A DNA stretch of 45,229 nucleotides from Alphaproteobacteria bacterium (GTDB taxonomy: Bacteria > Pseudomonadota > Alphaproteobacteria > Caulobacterales > Maricaulaceae): NCBI GenBank assembly GCA_016124665.1, contig WGNH01000039.1, forward strand, positions 1 to 45,229, read 5' to 3'. Below, one piece after another: positions 17,209 through 25,455 of the stretch (positions are counted from its first letter, which is position 1; each line of letters begins with the position of its first letter). Both the position numbers and the translations under genes were made by a program. The notes under the pieces are model-generated. The model saw nothing but the letters and a program-made list of their open reading frames with translations, ran no database searches and had not been told where the DNA came from.

Positions 17209-18557
17209 GAACTCGCTCCGTTTTGCGCGGCATCCTCGAGCCGGATGGATGGAAACAGCAGCACGCTGGCGGGTGGTGTCCGGCCTTCCTTATATTTCAT
17301 CTCGCGCAGCTCCGGTGCAGCATACCGGTTGATACCGAACAGGACGCGTTCGCCGCGCTCATACATGGCAAGCAAAGCTGTCCTTGCCGTTTCAACCTGG
17401 GAGACGAATTCGCTGCCGGCCGTGATCGCGGAATAACCGCCATCGGCTTCAATCGACTGGAACATTCTCCAAGCGTGTTCCCCTAGTTGAGCTGTCAGAT
17501 GCTCATGCAGATAGGAACCACGCGCCGGATCATCCACCAGGCCAGAATGTGATTCTTCTTGCAGCAGAATGTGTAGATTTCTGGCAGCCCTGCGCGCCAG
17601 ACGATCGGGCCGGCCGAGCGCATGGGTCGCCGGCAGGACAGTGAGGCTGGTCACGCCGGAACAGGCCGCGGCAAATCCGGCGGCGGACGTTCTGATCATA
17701 TTGGTCCATGGCGCCTTGCGTGTCATCATCCGGCCAGATGTCACCGCACGAATTTTCGGCGCGCTGGAGGCGGCGTCATATGCTGATAGAATATTCTGGA
17801 GCACCAGATAGCCTGCCCGGATTTTGGAAAGCGACAGGTGAATATCGGCGTCGACGGCAAAAAGGACTTCGATCTGTGCGACCGCCTGGGTGGCAGAAAG
17901 GCCTGCCTCGATGAGCCTGCCGAAGGCTTCAGCAAACCCTGCAGCTGCAAAGGCAAGCTCCTGCGCTTCGGTCCCCCCGGTTTCGTGGATGACGCGGGCG
18001 TCAATGCAGGCGATGCAAAAACCAGGGTGGTTTTTGGCCAGGTCGGCCAGGCGGTCATCAGCGGCATCGAGACCCAGTCCGGCCCGGTTTGCGCCCGCCT
18101 TTTTCATCCAGCCTGCAAACAGGCCGGGGTCGAAATCATGTCCGGGTTCCAGAAACACGGGCGCAATCGAAACGTCCACGCCATCAAGCGCTCGACCCAG
18201 GTCATCTTGATCGGAAATGGCCACGCCAAAAACGCCCTGCGGGTCAATATGCAGCCCGATTTCAGAAACACCGCCCATCAGGTCTGCCAAGATTGCCGTA
18301 TTTGCCTCTGACGGGCTGGATTCGGTGAAAAACTGCCGGATCTGCCAGGGCCGAAACCCATCAGTACGAGGCGCAGCAGCGGCACCGAGACGATCCGCCG
18401 CGAAGAAAACAGGCCCGCGTTCAATGCCATCCGGCGTGCGCCGCACCAACGTCGAAACGAAGTCTTCACCGCGTAAAGCCGCGTCTGCGAGCGCACGCCA
18501 GTGATCGGCGCTGTGTGAGGGTAATCCGTCAATCAGAGTGTGGAGCGTTTCGGTCAT
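17205..18557 (-). CDS. mutA: Methylmalonyl-CoA mutase, small subunit
   Basis: About 450 residues from the ATG at 18557, preceded by AGGAA; the longer frame to 18632 would add a poor 25-residue extension. It aligns in style with the N-terminal barrel half of the beta subunit, with FSWRT-region relatives such as RPWQIRQF and [25 protein letters not shown]. It lacks the degenerate B12 domain found in longer (about 620-residue) beta subunits and ends soon after [13 protein letters not shown]. It forms the heterodimer with the large subunit and does not bind the cofactor itself. First gene of the minus-strand mutase operon; 150 bases separate it from the divergent DUF2793 gene. Confidence 0.93.
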   Translation of the reverse strand: MTETLHTLIDGLPSHSADHWRALADAALRGEDFVSTLVRRTPDGIERGPVFFAADRLGAAAAPRTDGFRPWQIRQFFTESSPSEANTAILADLMGGVSEIGLHIDPQGVFGVAISDQDDLGRALDGVDVSIAPVFLEPGHDFDPGLFAGWMKKAGANRAGLGLDAADDRLADLAKNHPGFCIACIDARVIHETGGTEAQELAFAAAGFAEAFGRLIEAGLSATQAVAQIEVLFAVDADIHLSLSKIRAGYLVLQNILSAYDAASSAPKIRAVTSGRMMTRKAPWTNMIRTSAAGFAAACSGVTSLTVLPATHALGRPDRLARRAARNLHILLQEESHSGLVDDPARGSYLHEHLTAQLGEHAWRMFQSIEADGGYSAITAGSEFVSQVETARTALLAMYERGERVLFGINRYAAPELREMKYKEGRTPPASVLLFPSIRLEDAAQNGASS

Positions 18558-18707
18558 CAATGAATTCCTGCTGGCCGCTTTCTTGAGAAGAAAAAGGCGC
18601 GGGCAAGACCAGAGGTCAAGCCGCGAGGGCATGGAGAGCGCCTGACGTTATCCGCTCCGTCCCGGTCTGCGTCTAGCCTTGAGGTCCGAATATGGAGCAT
18701 CGCAAGC

Positions 18708-20348
18708 ATGACCACAGAAAAATCCCCCCGGCTCGGACTTGATTTCATTATGGCGGCGCAGGCTCAGAAACATGTCACTGTAAACGAGACATTCCGGCGG
18801 CTGGATGGTCTGGTTCAGGCGCGCGCCTTGAGCCGCACGGTAGAGGCGCAGCCATCTGGCCCGGCCGAAGGCGATGCCTACATTCTCACCATGGGGAGGT
18901 CAGGAGAGGCGTGGTCCCTGATGTCGCCGGACAGTCTGGCATTTTTCCGGGATGGGGAGTGGACGGAGATTCTGCCGGTTGATGGCCTGGCCGTCTGGGT
19001 GAGCGACGAAGCCGGTTTCGTCATTTTCGACGGAACCGGCTGGACTGCCGCCAGTGACACGATCGGCCAGCTGCATGGTTTGAATCTACTGGGAATTGGC
19101 ACCACGGCAAATGCGGCAAACCCGCTCTCGGCCAAGCTGAACGCTGCCTTGTGGACTGCAAAGACCGCAGGGGAGGGTGGCTCAGGTGATTTGCGATATA
19201 CCCTGAACAAGGAAACCAGCAGCGATGTGCTCTCCCTGCTGTTCCAGAGCGGGTATTCCGGCCGCGCCGAACTGGGATTGATCGGCGACGATGAGCTTCT
19301 CCTGAAAATGAGCGAAGATGGCAGCAGCTGGACCGAATTGCTGTGTGCATCACCAACCCGGCTTTCCATTCCCGCAAGCGACGGTCTGACAGTAGCTTCT
19401 ATCAACGGCACGGCGCCGGGCCAGCGCCGGAATCTTGTGATCAATGGCGATTTTTCAATTGCCCAGCGGGGTACCGATTTCTCCGGAATTTCAGCGGGAA
19501 ACTACACGCTGGACCGGTGGCTCCTGGCGTCGGAAGGCGGAATGGCTGCCAGCATATCGCAAGAAAGTTTTGCGCCAGGTCAGGCAGATATTCCCGGTGC
19601 CCCGGCATACCATCTGCACTGGAGCCTGACCGGTACGGCAAGCGGCAATCCCCGGATTGAACAGCGTGTGGAAAATGTCCGGTCTTTGCCAGCAGGCGAG
19701 GCCATGATGAGTTTTTTCGCCCGGGGGTCGCGCGCAGTCACACTCATTTCAGGACTCAGCCGGAATTTTGGCTCAGGCGGATCGGCGACCGAGAATCTTG
19801 CACAGGAGTCCCTTGCACTGACGACGGATTGGCAGAGATTTGAAATCACGGTCGCCGTCACCAGCCTGTCCGGAAAAGTCCTGGGAACAGCACATTTTCT
19901 CGGCTTGGAATTCCATTTATCGCCTGGAGAAACCTCGGTCGATATTGATCTCGCTGACGTCCAGCTGGAATGCGGCCCCGTCGCCAGCCGGTTCGAGCGC
20001 CTGAGCGCGGCCGACAATCTACGTTCATGCCAGCGATATTTTGCGAAAACCTGGCCACAAGGTGTGGAGCCGGGCAGTGCTACTGAGCAGGGCAGCCTTC
20101 TGAGTGCGACGTCCGGTCCATCCACGACCGCAATATTTGACTGGCGGTTCCCGGTAGAGATGCGCGCCGCCCCCAGCCTGACGATTTATTCGCCGGCAAC
20201 GGCTGCGACTGAGAAAATCGACGCTGGCGGTACAGACCTCAATGCGTTGCCGCTCAATATTTCTGCCGCTTCTGCAGGCTTTCAATCAGCGTCGCATTCC
20301 GCGCTGGAACTGGCCCGTGCGCATGCGACGGCCAGCGCTGAACTCTAG
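18708..20348 (+). CDS. DUF2793 protein with phage tail-appendage C-terminal region
   Basis: 546 residues. Residues 1-110 fit DUF2793 (LGLDFIMAAQAQKHVTVNE, GDAYIL, WVSDEAGFVIFDGTGW), a domain found in gene-transfer-agent and phage tail-fibre proteins of alphaproteobacteria. From about residue 240 the pattern RRNLVINGDFSIAQRG, YTLDRW and, near 440, CQRYFAKTW is that of carbohydrate-binding-like modules at the tips of marine phage tail fibres. No signal peptide. The next gene is holin-like, and a 28-codon open frame lies between. No capsid, terminase or integrase gene is near, so this is a satellite of a gene transfer agent or a decayed prophage rather than a full phage. A role in host or surface recognition is inferred. 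Confidence 0.82.
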   Translation: MTTEKSPRLGLDFIMAAQAQKHVTVNETFRRLDGLVQARALSRTVEAQPSGPAEGDAYILTMGRSGEAWSLMSPDSLAFFRDGEWTEILPVDGLAVWVSDEAGFVIFDGTGWTAASDTIGQLHGLNLLGIGTTANAANPLSAKLNAALWTAKTAGEGGSGDLRYTLNKETSSDVLSLLFQSGYSGRAELGLIGDDELLLKMSEDGSSWTELLCASPTRLSIPASDGLTVASINGTAPGQRRNLVINGDFSIAQRGTDFSGISAGNYTLDRWLLASEGGMAASISQESFAPGQADIPGAPAYHLHWSLTGTASGNPRIEQRVENVRSLPAGEAMMSFFARGSRAVTLISGLSRNFGSGGSATENLAQESLALTTDWQRFEITVAVTSLSGKVLGTAHFLGLEFHLSPGETSVDIDLADVQLECGPVASRFERLSAADNLRSCQRYFAKTWPQGVEPGSATEQGSLLSATSGPSTTAIFDWRFPVEMRAAPSLTIYSPATAATEKIDAGGTDLNALPLNISAASAGFQSASHSALELARAHATASAEL

Positions 20349-20358
20349 GGGGCTCCAC

Positions 20359-20445
20359 ATGACAGGCACGTTTGGTGCACCCACGCGCGATGCAGCGCGC
20401 ATCATAAACACGAAATGCACTGAACATATCGGTGCGGAGGTATAG
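20359..20445 (+). CDS. Possible 28-residue small protein between the DUF2793 and holin-like genes
   Basis: A short frame starting MTGTFGAPTRDAARIINTKC, preceded by AGGGGGCTCCAC as a possible ribosome-binding site. It lies wholly in the 100-base gap between the two phage-like genes, in the same direction. No family recognised and no membrane segment. It may equally be a leader or chance frame; only its spacing and ribosome-binding site support it. Confidence 0.3.
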   Translation: MTGTFGAPTRDAARIINTKCTEHIGAEV

Positions 20446-20448
20446 ACG

Positions 20449-20952
20449 ATGGATATCGCAGATATCGGCGCGTCGGCCCTGTCGGGCGGTCTTCTCGGCA
20501 CTCTGGGGACAGCATTGGGACGCATTACCGGGTATTTCGAGCGCCGCGCGGAGTTCGGCCAGGAACGGGAACGCTGGACACATGAATTGCAAATGGAAGA
20601 ACTGCGTGCCCGGAACGCAGCTTCAGCAGCGCAGAGCGAACGTGAGACAGCGTTGCAAACGGCACGGTTTGATGCGCTCGGCGAAAGTCTCCGCGGTGAT
20701 GCAGCACTTGAGTCCGGCTATGCTTGGGTATCCGCTGTTCGCGCACTCGTGCGGCCGGTTCTGACACCGCTCTTGTGGGCGCTTTATCTGATCGTTTTCT
20801 TTGTCGTCATGAATGGCACGGCAGATCACTTCATCGCTGACGATGTGGAAGCTGAATTCATCGGATACTTCATTTCCAACATCGCGTTTACGGCAAGTGC
20901 CGCGACATTGTGGTGGTTCGGAGACCGCGCGCGGCCTTTACCCCGTCGCTAG
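20449..20952 (+). CDS. Holin-like small membrane protein
   Basis: 167 residues. An N-terminal glycine-rich segment is followed by a long charged helix (about residues 25-85) and then two hydrophobic segments (about residues 103-123, LVRPVLTPLLWALYLIVFF, and 140-155, GYFISNIAFTASAATLWWFG), ending in a basic tail. This fits 3TM-type phage holin families seen next to tail-fibre and lysis genes. GGAGG precedes the start. Its position behind the DUF2793 gene strengthens the phage or gene-transfer-agent reading. The TAG stop shares CTAG with the convergent iminopeptidase. Assignment as holin is by topology and context, not by a diagnostic motif. Confidence 0.6.
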   Translation: MDIADIGASALSGGLLGTLGTALGRITGYFERRAEFGQERERWTHELQMEELRARNAASAAQSERETALQTARFDALGESLRGDAALESGYAWVSAVRALVRPVLTPLLWALYLIVFFVVMNGTADHFIADDVEAEFIGYFISNIAFTASAATLWWFGDRARPLPRR

Positions 20953-21965
20953 GCAGCACCTTCTGCAAGCCGGGCAAGCGAAGATTTCAAAGCCGGATAA
21001 ACCGCATCTGTCATGGCGTGTCCGTTTTGCTGGATCAGGGTCAGCCTTGCATGCGGGCAGGCATTTTTCAGCCGGAACGCAGCGTCGGTAGGACACACCA
21101 TGTCATACCGGCTCTGGATGATTTCCATCGGAATGCTGGCAAGGCGACCTGCATTGCGGATCAGCTCGTCCGGTTGAAGAAAACAGCCATTGGCAAAATA
21201 CTGCGCTTCTATAAGCGAATGCGCAGCCACGAATTCCGGACCGCGCGAAGCAAGGCCTTGCCGGACTTTCTCAGGCGTGGCGTCGAGCCAGGAGATCCGA
21301 TCCTCGTATTCGGTCCATCGGTATAGCAAGGATCGCCGCAATTCTGTCAGAGAGACAGAGGATTCTGCCAGACGCTTGAGGTCTGGCATCCCTGAATCAA
21401 TCTCCTCTTGCATTGCATCGCGGACCGAGGCGAAAAAAGCTCGCACATTCATTTGATCCGGACCGGCCATTCCGCCTAGAAAATCCGTGAACGCATCGGG
21501 AAACAGGCTGGGCGCGCCAGGTGCGCAATGCCACCAGGCCAGCTCCTTGTCGGACGCCAGGAAAATACCTTCTACCAGCAGGCCACCGATGGCATCAGGG
21601 CAGGCTTCGGCATAGGCGAGAGCGAGCGTTGATCCCCAGGAGGGGCCGGCAACGACCCAGCGCTCAAAACCGAAGTGTGATCGTAAGGTTTCAATGTCCG
21701 CGATCTGGTTTTGAGTCGTATTTCCGTCTAGCGAGAAAAGCGGCTTTGATCGGCCGCAGCCGCGTTGATCAAACAGCACCACGTCAAACACATCCGGATC
21801 GAAATACCGGCGATGGGTTGAGGTGCAGCCGGATCCCGGCCCGCCATGCAGAAAGACAGCTGGCAGGCCGCCTTTTTTCCCGCATCTTTCCCAATACAGA
21901 GAACCGCCGTCATCTGTTGGATGAAAGCCGGTTTCGAAGGGAATAATGTCCGGAAAAAGATTCAT
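20949..21965 (-). CDS. pip: Proline iminopeptidase
   Basis: 338 residues, alpha/beta hydrolase of peptidase family S33, removing N-terminal proline from peptides in the cytoplasm. Motifs: FLHGGPGSGC (oxyanion region), FDQRGCGRS, and the nucleophile elbow in GPSWGSTLA. A late Asp (SRYDMVCP) and the His in QQNGHAM complete the triad. The start MNLFPDI fits family N-termini. The ATG lies only five bases after the encoded CCA of tRNA-Thr on the same strand; an upstream frame to 22031 would read through the tRNA and is rejected. No Shine-Dalgarno sequence lies between, so translation would be leaderless or would use a very short leader released by tRNA 3' processing. Confidence 0.95.
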   Translation of the reverse strand: MNLFPDIIPFETGFHPTDDGGSLYWERCGKKGGLPAVFLHGGPGSGCTSTHRRYFDPDVFDVVLFDQRGCGRSKPLFSLDGNTTQNQIADIETLRSHFGFERWVVAGPSWGSTLALAYAEACPDAIGGLLVEGIFLASDKELAWWHCAPGAPSLFPDAFTDFLGGMAGPDQMNVRAFFASVRDAMQEEIDSGMPDLKRLAESSVSLTELRRSLLYRWTEYEDRISWLDATPEKVRQGLASRGPEFVAAHSLIEAQYFANGCFLQPDELIRNAGRLASIPMEIIQSRYDMVCPTDAAFRLKNACPHARLTLIQQNGHAMTDAVYPALKSSLARLAEGAA

Positions 21966-21970
21966 GAAAA

Positions 21971-22045
21971 TGGTGCCGCAAGGCAGGATTGAACTGCCGA
22001 CCTCATCATTACCAATGATGCGCTCTACCACTGAGCTACTGCGGC
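21971..22045 (-). tRNA. tRNA-Thr (GGT)
   Basis: Read on the minus strand, the acceptor GCCGCAG pairs with TTGCGGC (one G-T). The D arm is GCTCAGTGGTAGAGC. The anticodon stem CATCA/TGATG encloses TTGGTAA, giving anticodon GGT. The T arm is GGCAG TTCAATC CTGCC, and CCA is encoded. 75 bases with CCA. Confidence 0.97.
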
Positions 22046-22135
22046 CAAAGCCATGGATCGCGGCGTATACCCCATGCTGCCGCGCTCGCCAAGTCCGCCT
22101 TGACGAGAACGTGCAGCATCGTCACATCAGTGTCC

Positions 22136-22273
22136 ATGAGTAAGAAAGACACCTCCCGAGAAACATCTGGCCGCCCAAAACCTGGCACCAGCCGGGAAGA
22201 CCGCCTGGCGGAGGCGCTGCGCAAGAATTTGCGCCGCCGGAAAGCCGCAGCGAAGGCTGCCAGAACGCCTTGA
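22136..22273 (+). CDS. Small basic protein upstream of murA
   Basis: 45 residues, starting MSKKDTSRETSGRPKPG. Very rich in Arg and Lys and ends in an Ala/Arg helix (RLAEALRKNLRRRKAAAKAA). Similar short proteins with a PREDRLAEALRxNLRRRK pattern are often found just upstream of murA in alphaproteobacteria (from memory). It lies between tRNA-Thr and murA on the murA strand, with 55 bases to murA. Function unknown; the charge suggests nucleic-acid or ribosome contact. Its conserved position is the main support. Confidence 0.7.
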   Translation: MSKKDTSRETSGRPKPGTSREDRLAEALRKNLRRRKAAAKAARTP

Positions 22274-22328
22274 AATGGCCATTGGCAGGGGTTGAACTAT
22301 TGCGGTTCACAGGCAAGAGCAGGGTTTC

Positions 22329-23588
22329 ATGGATTCGATAAAAATACGCGGCGGCAATCCTTTACGCGGTGAAGTGACGATTTCAGGTGCCAAGAATTCG
22401 GCGCTGAAGCTGATGGTCGCCACGCTGCTAACCGGCGAAAAACTGACCTTCACACGGATGCCCGATCTCGCCGATACGCGGTTTCTGTCCACATTGCTGG
22501 AACATTTGGGCGCAGATATTACCCGCAATGGCAGTGAAATGACCCTGCAAACGGCCAGCCTGTCAAATGCCGAAGCGCCCTATGACCTGGTCCGAAAGAT
22601 GCGTGCGAGCTTTAATGTTCTCGGTCCCTTGCTGGCCCGCAATGGAGAAGCTCGTGTCTCCCTGCCCGGAGGGTGCGCCATTGGTGCTCGTCCCGTCGAC
22701 CTGCACCTCAAGGCGCTCGAATCGCTGGGAGCCGGGATCGAGCTTGCTGATGGATATGTTGAGGCCAGGGCGAAAAACGGCCTCGTAGGCGCGCAGATTG
22801 TTTTCCCCTTTGTATCCGTCGGCGCGACCGAACACGCCATGCTGGCGGCGGTTCTGGCGAAAGGCGAAACAGTGCTGGAAAACGCTGCACGTGAGCCGGA
22901 AATCCAGGATCTCGCCAATTGCCTGAACGCCATGGGCGCGAAAATATTTGGCGCGGGTAGTGCTACGATCACCATTGAAGGCGTCGGCCGTTTGACAGGT
23001 GCCAGACATGCGGTTGTGCCGGACCGGATCGAGACGGGAACTTATGCCCTGGCTGCGGCCACTGCAGGCGGCGATGTCTTGCTGCGTGATGCGGTCTGGA
23101 AGCATAATTCCGCTCTATGGGACCTGATGATGGCGGCAGGCGCATCTGTCTCCGAGGAAAAAGAGGGTGTCCGCATCAGAGCCTCCGGGGGGCGCTTGCG
23201 GGCGACCGATATGGAAACGCGGCCCTATCCGGGCTTTCCAACCGATGAGCAGGCCCAGTTCATGGCCGCCATGTGCGTGGCCGAGGGCCGGTCCGTCATT
23301 CGTGAGACGATTTTCGAAAACCGTTTCATGCACGCGCCGGAGCTTATGCGTATGGGCGCGAAGATTGACCTGCGGGGCAATGAGGCGGTTGTGACCGGCG
23401 TTGAAAAACTGCGGGGCGCGCCGGTAATGGCCACTGATTTGCGCGCCTCGGTGTCGCTGGTGATAGCGGGACTGGTTGCCACAGGTGAAACAATGATCGG
23501 GCGAGTCTATCATCTGGATCGGGGATTCGAGCATCTGGAAGCCAAGCTGGCCGGCTGTGGCGCAGATATCGACCGGATAAAGGAATAG
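22329..23588 (+). CDS. murA: UDP-N-acetylglucosamine 1-carboxyvinyltransferase
   Basis: 419 residues. First committed step of peptidoglycan synthesis: transfers enolpyruvate from PEP to UDP-GlcNAc in the cytoplasm. The catalytic Cys, target of fosfomycin, is in [14 protein letters not shown] (about C116). The start [21 protein letters not shown], with its Lys, is the typical N-terminus, and the C-terminus [17 protein letters not shown] is family-like. It opens the conserved block DUF2948–UPF0262–infA–maf–RNase–yacG. Confidence 0.97.
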   Translation: MDSIKIRGGNPLRGEVTISGAKNSALKLMVATLLTGEKLTFTRMPDLADTRFLSTLLEHLGADITRNGSEMTLQTASLSNAEAPYDLVRKMRASFNVLGPLLARNGEARVSLPGGCAIGARPVDLHLKALESLGAGIELADGYVEARAKNGLVGAQIVFPFVSVGATEHAMLAAVLAKGETVLENAAREPEIQDLANCLNAMGAKIFGAGSATITIEGVGRLTGARHAVVPDRIETGTYALAAATAGGDVLLRDAVWKHNSALWDLMMAAGASVSEEKEGVRIRASGGRLRATDMETRPYPGFPTDEQAQFMAAMCVAEGRSVIRETIFENRFMHAPELMRMGAKIDLRGNEAVVTGVEKLRGAPVMATDLRASVSLVIAGLVATGETMIGRVYHLDRGFEHLEAKLAGCGADIDRIKE

Positions 23589-23597
23589 GACCGGGCT

Positions 23598-24038
23598 GTG
23601 CCACGACGCCAACCAATCAGGCTTGCAGCGCAGGATGCTGACGATCTGGCCGTGATTTCCGCCGCGTTGCAGGATGCTGTGGCGCAGCTGGGTGACTTCA
23701 CCTTTGACCGCAAGACGCGCCGGTTTACGGCGGTTTTCAACCGTTTCCGTTGGGAGGACGGCAAAGCCCGTCAGGGATGGCGCACGCGTTCCGCCCTTGA
23801 TGTCTCAAGCGTTCTGCACGTCAGGTCCAAACGCCTGAAACAGGATGCTCCCGGCGCAATCGTGTCGCTATTATCCCTGACTTTCGAGGAAGGCGATGCG
23901 CCCGGGGGCGAAATATGCTTCGCTTTTTCCGGCGGCGGCGAGTTACGCATCAAGGTGGAATGTATTGATGCCTTGCTGGTTGATATCGCCGAACCTTGGC
24001 CCGCCAAGGGGCGTCCGAAACACGAGACGGACGAATGA
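23598..24038 (+). CDS. DUF2948 family protein
   Basis: 146 residues. The opening IRLAAQDADDLAVISAALQDA and FNRFRWE match DUF2948, a family that follows murA in many alphaproteobacteria. Starts with GTG at 23598, nine bases after murA. The stop overlaps the UPF0262 start (ATGA). No membrane segment and no catalytic motif visible; function unknown. In many relatives hisD lies between this gene and the UPF0262 gene, but here they touch directly. Confidence 0.88.
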   Translation: MPRRQPIRLAAQDADDLAVISAALQDAVAQLGDFTFDRKTRRFTAVFNRFRWEDGKARQGWRTRSALDVSSVLHVRSKRLKQDAPGAIVSLLSLTFEEGDAPGGEICFAFSGGGELRIKVECIDALLVDIAEPWPAKGRPKHETDE

Positions 24039-24511
24039 GTGCCTCGGAATACATTGTCTCGATCGAATTGCTGGGCCTGTCCGGCAGCGATACGACGGCG
24101 GATCGCGAACGCCGTGTCGCGGTTTCCGACCTGCTTGAGTCGAACCATTTCTCGCCCGAGGGCGATAATCTGGGGCCTTATAACGTCAACCTGTCGATTG
24201 ATGATGGTAAGCTGGCCATCGATATCCGCACCGAAGCCGGCGAGGTCGTCCACGTCTTCATGTTTTCGCTCGGCCCGTTCCGGGGCATCTTCAAGGACTA
24301 TTTCATGATCTGCGAAAGCTATCATGAGGCGGTGCGTGATTCCTCCCTGGCACAGATCGAGGCTATCGATATGGGGCGCCGGGGTGTGCACAATGAAGGG
24401 GCCGAACTCCTGCGTGAGCGCTTCATGGGCAAGATCGATGTTGATTTCGAGACCGCCCGCCGCCTCTTCACCCTGATCGGCGCCTTGCACCATCGCGCGG
24501 GCAGCAACTGA
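24035..24511 (+). CDS. UPF0262 family protein
   Basis: 158 residues from the ATG in the ATGA overlap with the DUF2948 gene. Family features: an early SIELLGL strand, DLLESNHFSP, GPYNVNLS, and the highly conserved FRGIFKDYFMICESYHEA, then RRGVHNEGAELLRERF. Soluble and uncharacterised, widespread in alphaproteobacteria next to infA or hisD. 120 bases separate it from infA; an A/T-rich TATATA stretch there may be part of an infA promoter. Confidence 0.9.
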   Translation: MSASEYIVSIELLGLSGSDTTADRERRVAVSDLLESNHFSPEGDNLGPYNVNLSIDDGKLAIDIRTEAGEVVHVFMFSLGPFRGIFKDYFMICESYHEAVRDSSLAQIEAIDMGRRGVHNEGAELLRERFMGKIDVDFETARRLFTLIGALHHRAGSN

Positions 24512-24631
24512 TCTCGCAATCAATTAACAGGATTTGGGCTCGACTTGTGGCGGCCGCCAAGTCTATATACCGCGCCGCTTGACCATTTGTGTTAGGGTTG
24601 AGCGTTGATTCACCGCCAACAAGAGGAGCTC

Positions 24632-24850
24632 ATGGCGAAAGAAGAACTATTGGAGTTTCCCGGCGAGGTGACGGAATTGCTTCCGAATGCCACCTTCCGC
24701 GTGAAACTGGAAAATGATCACGAGATCATTGCCCACACGGCGGGCAAGATGCGCAAGAACCGTATTCGCGTTCTTGCCGGCGACAAGGTGCTTGTCGAGA
24801 TGACGCCGTATGATCTGACCAAAGGCCGGATCACCTATCGCTTCAAGTAA
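24632..24850 (+). CDS. infA: Translation initiation factor IF-1
   Basis: 72 residues, the standard length. The single OB-fold (S1-like) protein opens [20 protein letters not shown] and includes [19 protein letters not shown]. It binds the A site of the 30S subunit during initiation. The ATG at 24632 follows AAGAGGAG; a further upstream frame start at 24605 is rejected because the family begins at MAKEE. Followed by maf after 20 bases. Confidence 0.98.
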   Translation: MAKEELLEFPGEVTELLPNATFRVKLENDHEIIAHTAGKMRKNRIRVLAGDKVLVEMTPYDLTKGRITYRFK

Positions 24851-24870
24851 TTTTCAGGCGTGTTGCTGGC

Positions 24871-25455
24871 ATGAATGAGCCCTTGCGCCTTGTGCTGGCC
24901 AGCGCCTCTCCGCGGCGGCTTGAATTGCTGCGCCGCATCGGTGTGGAGCCGGATGAGGTCCGCCCCGCTGATATCGACGAATCCGAAATCCCGGGCGAGA
25001 CACCGCGGCAACTGGCCGAAAGGTTAGCGCGATCAAAAGCTGCGGCCGTGGAAGCAAGCGATGCCATCGTGCTCGGCTCGGATACGGTGGTCTCAGTGGG
25101 CCGCCGCATTCTGCCAAAGACCGAGGATGAAGCCGAGGCGCGCAAATGCCTGGCGCTGCTATCGGGGCGCGGTCACCGCGTCTGGACCGGCGTGGCATTG
25201 ACGGCCCCCGATGGCCGCATGGCCTCGCGGCTTGTGGAAACCCGGGTCACCTTCAAACGCCTGTCAGAGGATGAAATCAACGCCTATATCGCCAGCAGCG
25301 AATGGCAGGGCAAGGCCGGTGGTTATGGCATTCAGGGCATGGCCGAGGCCTTCGTCATGCGCTTGGCGGGCTCCTATTCCGGTGTGATGGGGCTGCCGCT
25401 TTATGAAACCGCAAATCTGCTTCGCGGCTTTGGCTATCCGGTGCTGTCCTCATGA
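24871..25455 (+). CDS. maf: Maf/YhdE-family nucleoside triphosphate pyrophosphatase
   Basis: 194 residues. Hydrolyses non-canonical or pyrimidine NTPs to NMP and pyrophosphate (house-cleaning). Motifs: LASASPRRLELL at the N-terminus, GSDTVV near residue 70, KAGGYGIQGMAEAF and GSYSGVMGLPLYET. The YhdE-like (dTTP/UTP) branch is more likely than the m7GTP branch, but the two are hard to separate by eye. The stop overlaps the RNase start (ATGA). Confidence 0.95.
   Translation: MNEPLRLVLASASPRRLELLRRIGVEPDEVRPADIDESEIPGETPRQLAERLARSKAAAVEASDAIVLGSDTVVSVGRRILPKTEDEAEARKCLALLSGRGHRVWTGVALTAPDGRMASRLVETRVTFKRLSEDEINAYIASSEWQGKAGGYGIQGMAEAFVMRLAGSYSGVMGLPLYETANLLRGFGYPVLSS

Noticed and set aside
18708-20952. 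Intact prophage
   Set aside because: Only a fibre-like and a holin-like gene are present; no integrase, capsid, portal, terminase or att sites.
20949-22031. Longer iminopeptidase start upstream at 22031
   Set aside because: The extension would translate through tRNA-Thr.
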